Shown here: in pieces, positions 1-27,900 of the stretch
Position numbering within the stretch: the stretch's first letter is position 1
How the letters are laid out: each line of letters starts with the position of its first letter
Source: Acridotheres tristis
Taxonomy: Eukaryota > Chordata > Aves > Passeriformes > Sturnidae
Assembly (NCBI GenBank): GCA_037013685.1
Contig: CM072885.1
Coordinates: forward strand, 65,575,785-65,639,784
Length of the DNA stretch: 64,000 nucleotides
Direction of reading: 5' to 3'
Notes under the pieces: model-generated
The model's input: only the letters and a program-made list of their open reading frames with translations
Database searches by the model: none
What the model was told of the DNA's origin: nothing
Program-made: the position numbers and the translations under genes

Positions 1-33
1 ATATATCTTTCAGGGCTTTTGGCCCAACTCCAC

Positions 34-80
34 TGCTGGTGTATAAGGCTGATTGTCTTCAAAGGAGTTACACCAAAAAT
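34..80. repeat. possible old palindromic interspersed repeat (MITE-like)
   Basis: The segment starts with ctggtgta and ends with gagttacacca, which are imperfect inverted complements. The same pair of half-sites occurs at 14,372-14,402, suggesting a shared old palindromic repeat family. Very degraded; no family name is claimed. Confidence 0.3.
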
Positions 81-322
81 GCATTGGGCCTTTTGTGCTT
101 GGAGTATAATTGGTGGAACTGGCTAAAATCCGGGTTTGTCAGCCTGCAATTAGAGCAATATGGACATAGTTTTCAACATGACTAGTGATTTAGGGTTCCT
201 CTACCTTAGGAGTGCAACTCAAGGTTCCTTATATGGGTCTTTTCTCCCAAACGTCAGAAATCTGCTGAGGTCTCAAGCAGGGCTTATCAAAGAACCTTCA
301 GTGAACTCACTCATATTTGTTG

Positions 323-328
323 TTTATT
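323..328 (-). terminator. candidate SSPN poly(A) signal AATAAA
   Basis: Plus-strand tttatt reads AATAAA on the SSPN strand, about 640 nt past the stop codon. Its use is inferred from position only. Confidence 0.35.
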
Positions 329-903
329 AGTAATTGGATTAGGTAGCCTATATCATTAATTGCTCTAAAAAGTTATATATCTTTTTTATATGGCAGCCAT
401 CAATATATTCATTTTGGTGTTGGTCTCAACCTGCATTGGAAGAGGTCCTGACCTCGCTCATCACTTTCCTGAATGTTAAATTCCCATCAGGTTAGTATGG
501 ATTACATCCAGAGCACCAAGATATGATATATTCCCAAAGCATATTCCCACTGATAGAATTAAGCAGTTTGGATCAGATCCTTATCTGGTAGAAATTGGCA
601 TAGCTTCTCTGAAGGCAAGAGGGAAATGGACCCTGTTTTGTAATGGCTGTAGCCCTGCAGATGGGTTCCCAAAGATTTTATCTATGGCTATTAGAGATGC
701 TCTTCAGGGAGCATTTGTACAGCTGCATCTTTAGGACTCTGTGACCTCTAGCTCATCTCACAAGAGGCATGTTCTCAAGAGCAGCCGTGTGAAATGCTCC
801 TAAAATGATTGAAAAATACACTCGCTAAAGCCGAGTGAGCGTTTTCCCTCGTCCAACACCTTCCAAGCGCCCATCCCTCTGTGGTGGCTGTGGTGGCAGT
901 CCC

Positions 904-957
904 CATCCCTGGCCAAACCCCCTGCCAGCCCATCCCTGGCCAAACCCCCTGCCAGCC
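904..957. repeat. 27-bp tandem duplication just after the SSPN stop
   Basis: A 27-bp unit beginning catccctggccaaacccc occurs twice in perfect tandem (904-930, 931-957), six bases from the SSPN stop codon on the 3' UTR side. The copies are identical, so the duplication is recent or maintained. Confidence 0.9.
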
Positions 958-963
958 CACACC

Positions 964-17538
<16,575 letters not shown>

Positions 17539-18060
17539 ACCGGCGGACTTCGGGTTTTCCCGTGCGTGTTTGTGCGCGCACGCCGACGGGGGTGCGAGTT
17601 TTCTGCCCCCCAAAAGCTTCGCTTTGTGCCGGCTGACTTGTTCCTGGTATTTGAATCAAGGAGGCTGAACAAATATGGAAAACATTTGGAAGCAGATTGT
17701 CAGAGCTCCGAAATGCCACATATAGCCCGGAGAAGGGGGGGATGAGAGGGGGGTAGCGCACTGCCAACGCGCGGGCGCCGGCTGCGCGCACAGGGATGGG
17801 CGGGTGCGCTCACACGGCTCCACAGGTGCGAGCGCACCTTCGGCGCCCGGGGACGAGCAAACAGCAGGGCAGGAATTCCGCATTCAGGGAACAGCAGGGA
17901 AATCTGCCTCGCCAGGGAGCCGGGAGAGCTGCAGTGCCTGCGCAGGGAGCAGGCAGATAGGAGCCCATGGCACCGTGGCTCCCCTGTGGCTACCGGCAGG
18001 CAGAGCGTGGCTAGGGGCAGGCGCGCAGCACCGTGCCCATCCCACACTTTAAATAGGTGT
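17539..18060 (-). promoter_or_regulatory. SSPN: SSPN promoter and 5' UTR, CpG-rich
   Basis: A CpG-rich block surrounds and precedes exon 1. On the minus strand a TATA-like tatatg lies at 17,724-17,719, about 180 bp before the ATG, so a start near 17,690 and a 5' UTR of about 150 nt are plausible. A CArG-like ccatatttg (17,678-17,670, one mismatch from an SRF site) would fit a muscle gene. A second TATA-like tatttaaa lies near 18,054-18,047. None of these sites is proven. Confidence 0.5.
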
Positions 18061-19871
18061 GTCCCAGGAGGAGGGAGCTGATGGCGCGTACGGGAAGGGC
18101 GAAATTAATACAAATGAAAATATTAGTTAATGTCCTGGGGAGCCAAAAGGGATCCTGTCTCTCCCCAAAAGTTGCAAAAGCACAGCTAGGCATGTTTAAT
18201 GGTGAGGCAGACAGGGACCAGCAGTGAGGACTGGTGCTTCTGGGCAGGCAGTGGTAGAACACGGAGTGAACATCTGCTGAGCATGTTTCCAGGGCTGCAA
18301 GTTATCCACACCTGGAAGATTGTTTGTGTTACCTAAAAGACAGAGGGATGTCTTATTGTGGACATGTGGTCACTACGTCCATATGTGGGCTCAGGCTGGT
18401 GCTTGGACACAGCACAGCAACAGAAGTGGTGGAATTTCTCTGAAATACTCAGAAATTGCTCTGTGGCTGAATCCAGCACTGGGAGCCCTCTCAGACACTG
18501 GAGGGGCTCAGCCGTGGAGGTGCCAGCAGGACTGGGAGCTGCAGAGACTGAACCGTGGCTCTGTGCAGAGCTGGGTGCTGAGCAGTGCTGTGCTGGGGCT
18601 GTGCCTGAGTTCAGCCAGGCCACGGTCCACAAATCTTGCAAGAGAAGGCCAGGGGAAGCAAGGAGGCAGTGGGAAGCTTGTGCTTAGCTCAGGCCCGAGG
18701 AACTACTCCAAAGCTTAGGGGTAAACAGGTGCTGAAATGCTTTGCTGGCCCGGGGCCGAGTGTGCAGAGCCTGATGCACGGCACCACTCCTCTGTGTGTG
18801 CAGCTCCGTGTCCCCAGTGGCACAGGGACACCCTGAGGACACGAGGGCTTGTGCTGCTGCCCCACAGACACCAAAGAGAGAACCTCAAATGGACCAGCCA
18901 GCTCTGACCCCACCACAGGGCTGTTGCAGCTCTTTTCCTTTCCCATAGAAGCAGACAGCAGGAGCAAAGCGTTGGGAGGAGTGGGGCAGGTGGAAAGAAA
19001 ACATCAGAGACTGGAGAAATCCCCACCAAAATTGCCTTTGGGTGTGGCAGAGCAGTTCAGCTGGGATTGGCCAAAATGGTGAGGTACTCAGAGAGGATCT
19101 TACACATGCTGGTTTAGCATCGAGGAAATATTTCCCCTGACACACACTGGCAGTGCCTTCTGAGAAACTACTCTATTTCCAGCTCTTTATGGCATTTAAC
19201 AGCAATGAACTGTATCCTCTGTATTAATAAATTATGATGTCACTTTGTTTTATGGATTAAGCAATATCCTCTTTGGTTATTTATAATACCAAACGGATGA
19301 AAGAAAACTAGAAACGAAGTGGTTTCAGATGCTTTCTGCACACATAACTCTCGTGCTACATCCATAGAGTAAGATTGAGATACATTGTTCAAAAAAAAGA
19401 AGAGGAAAATAAACAAGACGTGAAAAAAATTGAAAGAAAATTCTTCTTCTCTAGTCATGTCTAGAGTACCATGTTTTCACAGCTTCCCACCAAGATGTTT
19501 TGTCACTATCGTTCACTTTTTAAAATATCCTTACAATAACTTGCACTCATTGGTGTATCTTGCCTCTCAAAGACACATACAATTATATTTAACCACAGCT
19601 TTGAGAAGGACAGGGTGTTCAAGGATCATCACCAAGGTCAGACCAGGAAGCAGTGGCAAAGCTGAGGGCATGTTTAAATAATCCTTAATTGAACATCTAC
19701 CCTAATAATAATTAGAGTGACATGAAGTTACAATTTTCTTTTCATTTATGCCCATCCATTTCTCTGGTTCTATCCCACTGTTCTTTACTGTGGCTTTTCC
19801 CCCAGGAAAATCCCTGGTTTAGCACCTGGATTTGTGCTGGCTGCTGGATTTATGATTGCTGTCTTCTCAAA

Positions 19872-19962
19872 GGGGCCAAAATCCAGCTGCTTTATTCATG
19901 ACAACATTCATATTGGTTTCAGTGGGAGCAATTGCCTGAGGAGGATGGACAGGATTTAACCC
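19872..19962. repeat. MITE-like palindromic element
   Basis: The ends ggggccaaaatcc (19,872-19,884) and ggatttaaccc (19,952-19,962) form imperfect terminal inverted repeats around a 67-bp core with ttggtttcagtgggagcaa. The pattern fits old non-autonomous DNA transposons common in amniotes. No family name is claimed. Confidence 0.45.
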
Positions 19963-20928
19963 AAAGTCAACAAAATTAACAAGAATTTACCTTAGGGCCA
20001 ATAACAACCTTTGTTTATCTCTGGGCCAGAGAATCTCTGGTAAAACAGGTGCCTAAATATCTTTGTTGCATAGCAAATAACTAAGAAAATGAGGCCATGC
20101 TCAAGGGCAGCAGGCAGAATATCTCCTACAGGGTACATGTAGGATGTCCAGATCCCAGATCTCTGCAGCCCTTTTGAAAATTCCAGCTGGTGCCCAGAGT
20201 CCTTAGGGCAGGAGAAGTCTAGGCCAGCTCAGGGGACATCTTCTGTGCACTGACAGAAAGGTTTGGGTAGGAAACCATGAAATGTGGTCAACATGGAGCA
20301 GAGCTGCCTTCTCCCAGCTGTTGGGTCTGGAGTAGCTGTGCCGTGTGGTTTTCCCAAGGAAAACAAAGACATTAATTGCCATCTACCCTGGTCACGCTGA
20401 GACAGGGAGCCTCTCCTCGGCTCCTTGCACAGTTAAAGGCATATCCATCTTTGAATCCCACCGTTTCTAATCTCTGCAGCAATATATGGCTGTTTAGAGA
20501 GAAAATTGGGGGTCAAATATATTGAAAAAATTCTGGGCAGGGATATTGCTGATTTTAAATGATTAGACAGTGTGTATCAGAGGTTTTTTTGCTGTGGTTA
20601 GCTGTCCCTGCAAAGCCAAACTCAGATATCTTATATGCTGGAAAGTTTAATGGGGATGGAGAAAAGAGACGAATGCAGAATTGATCTTCCATACTTATTA
20701 TCTGAACCAGATTGTGTTTGCTGATTCCACTTGGCATTAACAATCAAGTGTAAAACAGCTGTGAAGGAACTCATAGCAATGACAAATTAAAAGAATTACA
20801 TTTTTGGAAATTGAAAGATTAAACGAGGACACTGAAATAACACTACATTTTCTCGAGTAATACATCTTCCGGATGTCACTTGGATTTTCCCAGCAACACA
20901 AGAATAATCATTACCCTTTTATGCCCAA

Positions 20929-20975
20929 AGGCCCTGATTAAGTATGTTCTTAAATTAAGCACATGCTTGAATACC
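20929..20975. repeat. fragment of an old palindromic repeat
   Basis: ggccctgattaagta is followed by cttaaattaagcacatgctt, which contains the palindrome aagcacatgctt. The composition resembles a second old amniote palindromic element. Short and degraded. Confidence 0.35.
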
Positions 20976-23900
20976 CTTCCTGGATGAGGATGTTTTTTGA
21001 TTCGAGCCCAGCTAGCATCTCTCATGTGGCACGCAGTTGTAATTCCATGTCCTTTACACAAAATGAGTCATGTTGCACAGCTTTTCCGTGGCCAGACACC
21101 ATCCTCTGTAAAACATTGCCTGCTCTTGTTCCTCTCCTTGCCAGAAAGCAGCGCAGCCCGGGTGACGGTGACAACAAGTCCAAGAGCACACACAGCGCCA
21201 GGCGTGGAAAAGGCGAGGTCTGGGCTGCAGCTTTGTGGTGACACAGTCTTTCCTACTGCTTCTCTAGGGCTGGGGACACACAGTGCTGCGTGGGACTCCA
21301 GAAAGCTGGGATTTATTTTTTTTTCCCCACTGCCATCTTTTCCCTGGAAAAAGAGCGGGGTGGGCACGGTTGGGCTGCCAGAGACGCACAGGCGCTCGCT
21401 CCCACATAATCACATTTACACAGATATTTCTCCCAGGCATCAGCACCCCGGCCAAGTGCCAGTGGCAGGGTTGCAGCACACAAATCCAGAGCAGCAGAAT
21501 TAGCAAGGAACAAAGGCTTGGACAGGGCTGTCCTCGTTGCCCTGAGTACTGAGGAACATTTGGCTCCCTTTGCCCAAGGAGCAACTCCACAAAAAGCTGC
21601 TGACTCAGGGGTCCCCTTGGAGATGCCACCCCCAGTGTGACAGCTGGAGCTGGGAGGGAGCCAAATGTGCCACAGCCAGCCAAAGGATCACCACTCTCCA
21701 AGCCAGTCTGGGCTAAGGAGAAGCTAAGACCCTGCCTAACCTTTGTTCCCTCTTGATCCCCTCACTCTGCAGCAAGCCATGGACTGCAGAGCTGGGCCAA
21801 GCACTGCCAAGTAGCCAAAGCTCAGCACGAAGACTGGGCCAAACTGGGAGAGGGGGTTCCCCATTAAAGCAAATGATGAAAGGTTCTCCCTGAAAAAAGG
21901 TTTAAAGCCAAGCTGTGATTTCCAAAACCTCATGCCCATCAACAACAGATAATAACAACGTGGTTCTTGAAAGCACATTTGTATAAAAGACTAGGCCAAT
22001 TAGAAATGGGCCCAACACATGCAACCCAGGCTGGCTTCTGCCACAGCCACTTTTAAAGCTCAGGTCATCTGGAGGTGAGGCTTGTTTTTGACAGGCTCTT
22101 GTGAGGCCACTTCATGTTGTTTTGAGTGTCTGTAGGCTCTGCTGTGAGAGCTGGGTCGTGCCAGGTGACCTCCAGAGGAACCATCCATCCCACAGCATTC
22201 TTTGCATGTGCTCCATGTGCCCTTTGGCATCACTAGGGGTAAGACCAGGTACAGAGCATTTCACTTTAGCTGGTTGGGGTGACAGATGTGGAAAGAAGTA
22301 GAGAACAGTTGTTTTATGTCAGGGTACTCCACTCCCAGAGGCCGCTTATTTAACAATGCACCTTACTGCTTCCATTGCCTCTGACCATGAAGTAAATTTG
22401 TGCTTATAAAAGAAATCAGCTTGGGAAGAAATTGTGCCTTGCAGTCTCCAAAATGATTGTGCTACACCAGTTTAAATTCCCAGACCTTTGCTTTTGCTAA
22501 AGCTCCCTTAGCTGCTTCATTCCTGGTGCTCCTCACCTCCAGCTGTGGTTCCCTGAATCCAGACAATGTCCCAGGCATTTGTGGGGGTTTCCAGTATAAA
22601 ACTTAGCAGTGCTTAAGCTGTCCATAATGATCTGACTGTTTCTGCCTTGTCTTCTACTCTTATGGCAGGTTCTTTGGGGTGGAAGGCAGATATTATCACA
22701 TTTCTGCATGAGGCCTGGGGAGGATCCTTAGGGGCTACAACTCATAGTCCCTCAAAACTGGGCTGGAGAATTAAGAAGTGAGAAGTTACAATACTACACA
22801 AAAGCAAAGCTAAGTGCTGCAGCTTGCTCTGCACATCACCACACTCTGGTGAGTATTTTACACCAGCCCAGAGACCTTTGCATCTCTCTGAGCAAGGCTA
22901 AGGAGTCTGAAAACCAGGGATGACCAGTTTACAAATGCTCTGTGCCCTTTCCAAAGCCGGTCTTCTCTCTCTCTCCCATGCATATTTGAAGAGGTTATCG
23001 TCCATCAAAATATGTTAATGAGATATTATGGCTGTTAGATCTTCTCACCAGGTGTTAATCACTGCTTGGCTAAACAGAGGCAAATCCTCTCAGCCATGTT
23101 CTTGCTGAGGATAAAAATTAGGTCTGTTCTATGTCTGCTCACAGGAATGCATTCACACACCCCCGTGCACATGCAGGGCTCAGGATGCTGCCTTAAACCA
23201 TATACAGAAGTTCCAGGAAATCTGCCTGTGGCTTTACACCAGGACATACGCTCTGTGAGGAACAGAGGGAAGGGCAAGAGCTCCTGCTCTCACTTTTCAA
23301 TAATGAGAGGGATAAAATGAAGGAGCCTCATAGCAGTGGGTGCCAAATGTGCTCAGCTTTTCCCATGCAAGTGGATGCTTTGTAATACAATTAGAAAGGC
23401 CTTATTTTCAAGAGACACATGAAAAAAACTGTTTGTGAGCTGGTGCAATGCTACCAGCAGCTCTAATAAGGTGTTCTCTTCAGAGATCCAGGACAAACTC
23501 TGTGGAGCATATTCACACGTATCTCATTTCTTGCACTTTCTGGCACGCAGAGACACTCGGGGCTTTGTTTCTGCAGCTGGCTCAAGGTCTCATGCTGGCA
23601 CTTGGGCAGTCTCAGTGCTACTCACTGCTCCAGCAGCACTTCAAGGCCTGATGTACTCACAGGCACTGCAGCTGCCTGAAATACAGTTTTGGGTCCTCTG
23701 GAAGGCTCCAGCTGGACTTTTCTGAGAAGTCAGTCTTTTGAAAGCAAGTGGCTGTGACTTTCCTCCAAACAGGGTCCACCACAGTGTTGGCTTTTCTCAG
23801 AGTCATCTCTGGAGCCCTGAAGCACCTGAGTGCCAGAGCTGATTTCTTCAGCCCTATCAAAGCTGGTTGCTGACCTTGGTACAACCAAGATTTGCCTTCA

Positions 23901-24739
23901 CCTCTTGGCTGGTTCAAAGGTGGACCCCATTATCTTCCCTGGAGGCAGGAGACCAGAGTATACTGGGGTTCACTTTTTCCTTCTGAGCTTGGCTTGGCAG
24001 ATACAGGGCCCAGTAGATGTTGGGCCATATTCTTCTGCCTCACAAAGAGCTGGTTACTCCCATTAATCAGTTTCCCTTTACTTCCTGAATTCCTACATCA
24101 ATGTAAACCATCTATAAATCATCTCCACAAATGACCAAAGCTGCCTGGTCTTCATCTGAGGTGAAACAGAGGCCTGGGGTCCAGGCTAGAACTGTGTGAC
24201 AGATTTGGGACCCTCGACCTCTGCCCACCTCTGCCCTGGCCCTTGTCTCTGCCCTCCACCTGGGCTCAGCTTCCCTCTGAGCAGCAATACCAGCATGGCT
24301 TCATGTTGTAATGTAAGAGGGTTCTTGAGGACACAGAGCTCTCTGTGCTGCCAGAATTACTGCATGTGCTCCTCCAGATGTTGAAGAATATTCCCTCCTA
24401 TCCCAAGTTACCCTGGGTATTATATTTCCCTGGCTTGACATTGTTATGAAATGTCAGAGCTTTGCAACTTGTCTGACTCTCTTTTGCAATGTCCCCAAGG
24501 GAACACAACCACTTCCAAAGCATTGGTTGGGTCCAGCAAGCCCCATGGACTTGCACCATCTTTCCCTCTGGAAGAACCTTGACCATCTCTGCAAGACAGG
24601 TGAGGCTTAGAGGGGTAGGAGATGAAAGCAAGATGAGCTGAAAGCAGATCTGGAAGGTAGATGGTGGTGGGTTTGTCTGAGGGCTGCCTGGGGACTGCTT
24701 TTACTCCGTATTTTTGTGTCACACAAAAGAGGGAGGAGT

Positions 24740-24900
24740 GCGTGGCGAAATTTCCTGATGACACAGACATGCAAGTGCTTGTCAATACAGAGAGGCCCCA
24801 GCCTATCAAACAGGAAGAACTGCGTGACCTCGAGGGTGGGAACAATGGGAATAGGACGAAATTCAATTGTGCCAAATGTAAGGTTTGGCACGTAAAGGCT
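24740..24900 (+). mobile_element. CR1 LINE fragment (end of ORF2)
   Basis: The sequence keeps the CR1 pattern around the end of ORF2: tttcctgatgacacaga, then a dispersed gacctcgag, then gccaaatgtaaggtttggca. This matches the usual 'gatgacacc...caaggccaagtgcaaggtcctgca' order, but it is strongly diverged and truncated at both ends. Confidence 0.6.
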
Positions 24901-27900
24901 GAAGGGCCAGAGTTTCTCTGGGAAAATAAAACATCTCAGGCGCCTTGGCTGCTCGCAGGATTGCCTTGAAATGGCAGCACAGCACGGCCACAGAAAAAGG
25001 TAAATGTGAGAGAGGATGAATCAAGTGTTTCTCACAGGGGACTGAAAAGTGTTGGTGATGGAGAACAAGTACTGGTGGGCCCTGTGAGGAGGCTGCACTC
25101 AGCTTTATTCATCTGTATTAGAGAAAGATGAACTGAGACAGGACCAAGTGTAACTAAAGGTGCTTGGTGGGGGCTGCAGACCCCAGGTAACAAAAGGAAA
25201 CTCAAAGGCATTCCCTGCTTCTGCCCAACAACGTTCGAGGTTAGAGAGGACACGACTGATCTATAAATATCCCGTGTTAAACTTAAAACAATGTTGGCAC
25301 AAGGACAAATGGATACAAATGGCCATGAGTGTGTTTAGCCTGGGAACCATTCTGGCCATTGGAGCAGTGAGGGGGGAGGAACAGCAAGGAACAGCTTCTT
25401 GTGAGGCACTGCAGCATCAATTTTTGCATTCTTCTGTTTGACATGGGGCTTGAGATGATTCAGTGATGCAGGAAGTGCCGTCCCTTCCAAGTCCCCATTA
25501 TGGGTACACTTTTGGAGCCTCCTTGCTCTTATGGGTGCCCTAACTCGACCACAGGAGAAGGCAAGGCTGTCAGTCCCCTGACTAGCTGTGTTAGGGCTTG
25601 GCATAATCAAACTCCTAATTTGTTAGTGGCAATTATTTTGATTTCATTCATTTCTCACAGAATAAACTAGAGGCTTACATCAGTAACCAGTTCACTTTCT
25701 TTTTTTTTTTTTTTGTAGTTAATACTTTGTACTTATATAGCATCTTTCATCTTTCAAAGTGCTTTACATACATTAATTATTTAATTCTCCCTGTACCCCC
25801 TTTGATCTAGGCAAGTATTATGATTCTCGGTTTACAAGAGGGGAAAGCAAACACAGAACAAATCCTTGCTGCCAGGCTCATCCCTCTGGGACTGGTGCAG
25901 CTTCCTGGCTCTAAAAGGCAAGGAAAGGTTCCATGATGTGCACAGGGTCCACAAGCAGCCCAGTGGAGTGGGCAGGGTGATAACTCTGCTGGATACCCCC
26001 TTGTTCAAAAGAGGGAGAAGACAGTGAGGGCTGTGTGCAGGGCCAGTCATAGGATGCTGTATGGGTGATAAAGGACTAGGAAATGATGTGCCCTGTGCTC
26101 CAGAGAAAGACACAGAATTCAGTTTCATCAGAGCATGCAGAGCAAAGCCATCACAGTGGCTAGGTGACTAAGGCCCAAGGAACAGGAATAAATGCACATA
26201 GTTAGAAGTAGCAAATGAATAAGAGCTGACATTGATCTGTGTAGACATGCATTCAGTGGAATGATGTGAGTCTTCCCTCTCAGTTAGAAAAAAACAAATA
26301 ACATCTGATGTATTTTTGCTTGTTCTTGTGTTGGTGTCGTTTTTCAGAGTGACTGTCAGAGCCTGATTTGGAGATTTCATTGCTAAATAACGGAGCCATT
26401 TTTCTTGCAGATTCACAGTGATGTTACTTATGTGTTTGGATTGCTGTGATGATGTCAGGACACTGCAAATATGCTCTGCCCAGCTCCAAAGAGAAGTCTC
26501 GCGTTCCCCCTCTCTTTTTCAGCCTCTTTAAAGGACATTTTGCCTTCCAGGGACAAGCAGTGCAGTTTGTGAGGCAGAACAGGAGCCTGGGAACGACACA
26601 CTTGAGGCCCAGTGCTCATTCTGATGCTGGTTTGGTGTCTGACATTGCTGCATCTCAGTGGCCAGTGCCCAGAGTGGGAGTTAAAACACCAGGGTACTGA
26701 TTTTGACAGGTACTGACTCATTTTGAGGCCAGGAGAATGTCATTTAGCACTAACTCACTGTCCAGCCTTATGGGACAAGGAATGGTGGCCCTTGTGCATT
26801 CTCCTCCTGGCACAGCAATCACAGCTTGTGCCCAGAGCAGCTCCTGTGCTCCTCTGGGTCAGTCAGCACTATAACATAATGGCCTTTTGTGGGGGGGAAA
26901 AAACGGGGGAAAGGGACTGAATTTAGTCACCTTTTTCCTGCAGCAAAACTTATTCCTGTTCCTGCTAGCATTAATTCCTAGAGAAGTAAAAATGGCTAAG
27001 GTTTTTTAATTTCATGGCCATTTTGATATGCTAAATGGTGCCAAGAGAGTCAGTGGGAAATTAGCAGAGTTCAAATCCCCATGGAACACGGAAAATGTAG
27101 TTAAAATAATGCTGCTAAAGATTTTGTAATTAGCAAAAATTATTTCATAGTGCAGCATTTTTAATTAGCTGTGAACGCCACTCACTCTGCATCAGTATTA
27201 CCCAAAATTGGCTACACCTAAGATAGTTAAGCTCCTCACCTGCACAAATCCCTCAGGAATCCATAGGTTATAACTGAGACCTATGGAGCTGTGCACTAAC
27301 TGAAAGGGAAACTGTGATAATGGAACAATGTTGAAAGCACAGTCTTCCAACAAGCACAGTAGAATCAAAGATGCTGTTGTGATTGTCTTGCCAGAGATCC
27401 TCTGTGTTTCTTAATATTAATTTCTTATTATCTGTTCCTTAGGACCTGTGTTGAAACAAGGTGCTCCTTTACCCCATTCTAGCTCATCCCAGCTCACTGC
27501 ACCCATGGGCTTCCTCAATATTTGGTAATGGTCCTTAATTCCAGAAAATCTCCTTCTGCAGTTGTGGGCTCATCCTTCTCCCCAGGCCCTTTCTCTTTCT
27601 TTGGGAAAGTCCCAGAGTGTGAGAAGAGCAAAGCAGCACACCTCAGTGCCCAGCCTGGCAAGGTGTGCAGGGAACTGGCAATGTAGGAGGAGACAGAGGC
27701 TGCCCAGGTAGTGAGAGAAAGGCTCTCTTGAGGGCTGTCAGTGTAGCAGGTCCACAGGGTGCTCAGGTCACCTTCAGGTAATGCCAGCGGGATGTGCATC
27801 CCTAAAAGTGCCTGCTGAGCTGGGTTGAGGCTTGTCTGAGGTCATGCAGGCAGCCTGTGGCAGAGATGGGAGGTGTCCTCTGCCATCTGAGACCCTTTAC

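Larger units (their letters stand above)
304..963 (-). other. SSPN: SSPN 3' untranslated region (predicted)
   Basis: This stretch follows the SSPN stop codon on the minus strand. It is mostly AT-rich single-copy sequence with no open frame of note. A minus-strand AATAAA (plus-strand tttatt at 323-328) is the only canonical poly(A) signal I see before the window edge, so a 3' end near 300-310 is inferred. Mammalian SSPN transcripts can have long 3' UTRs, so a longer form running off the window is possible. Confidence 0.5.
18061..24739. other. intergenic DNA between SSPN and BHLHE41, part 1
   Basis: No coding exon is recognisable. The first kilobase is moderately GC-rich, and the rest is mixed with AT-rich blocks (about 19,150-19,450 and 20,530-20,960). 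Two palindromic repeat fragments are listed separately. The open frames are short and show no domains. Confidence 0.7.

Noticed and set aside
17539..17613. 25-codon N-terminal extension of SSPN in the open frame
   Set aside because: The frame is open, but it starts at a TTG; the first ATG is at 17,538, has good context and matches the family start MGK.
27060..27085. tRNA-like T-arm gttcaaatcc
   Set aside because: No matching acceptor stem, D-arm or anticodon arm lies upstream.
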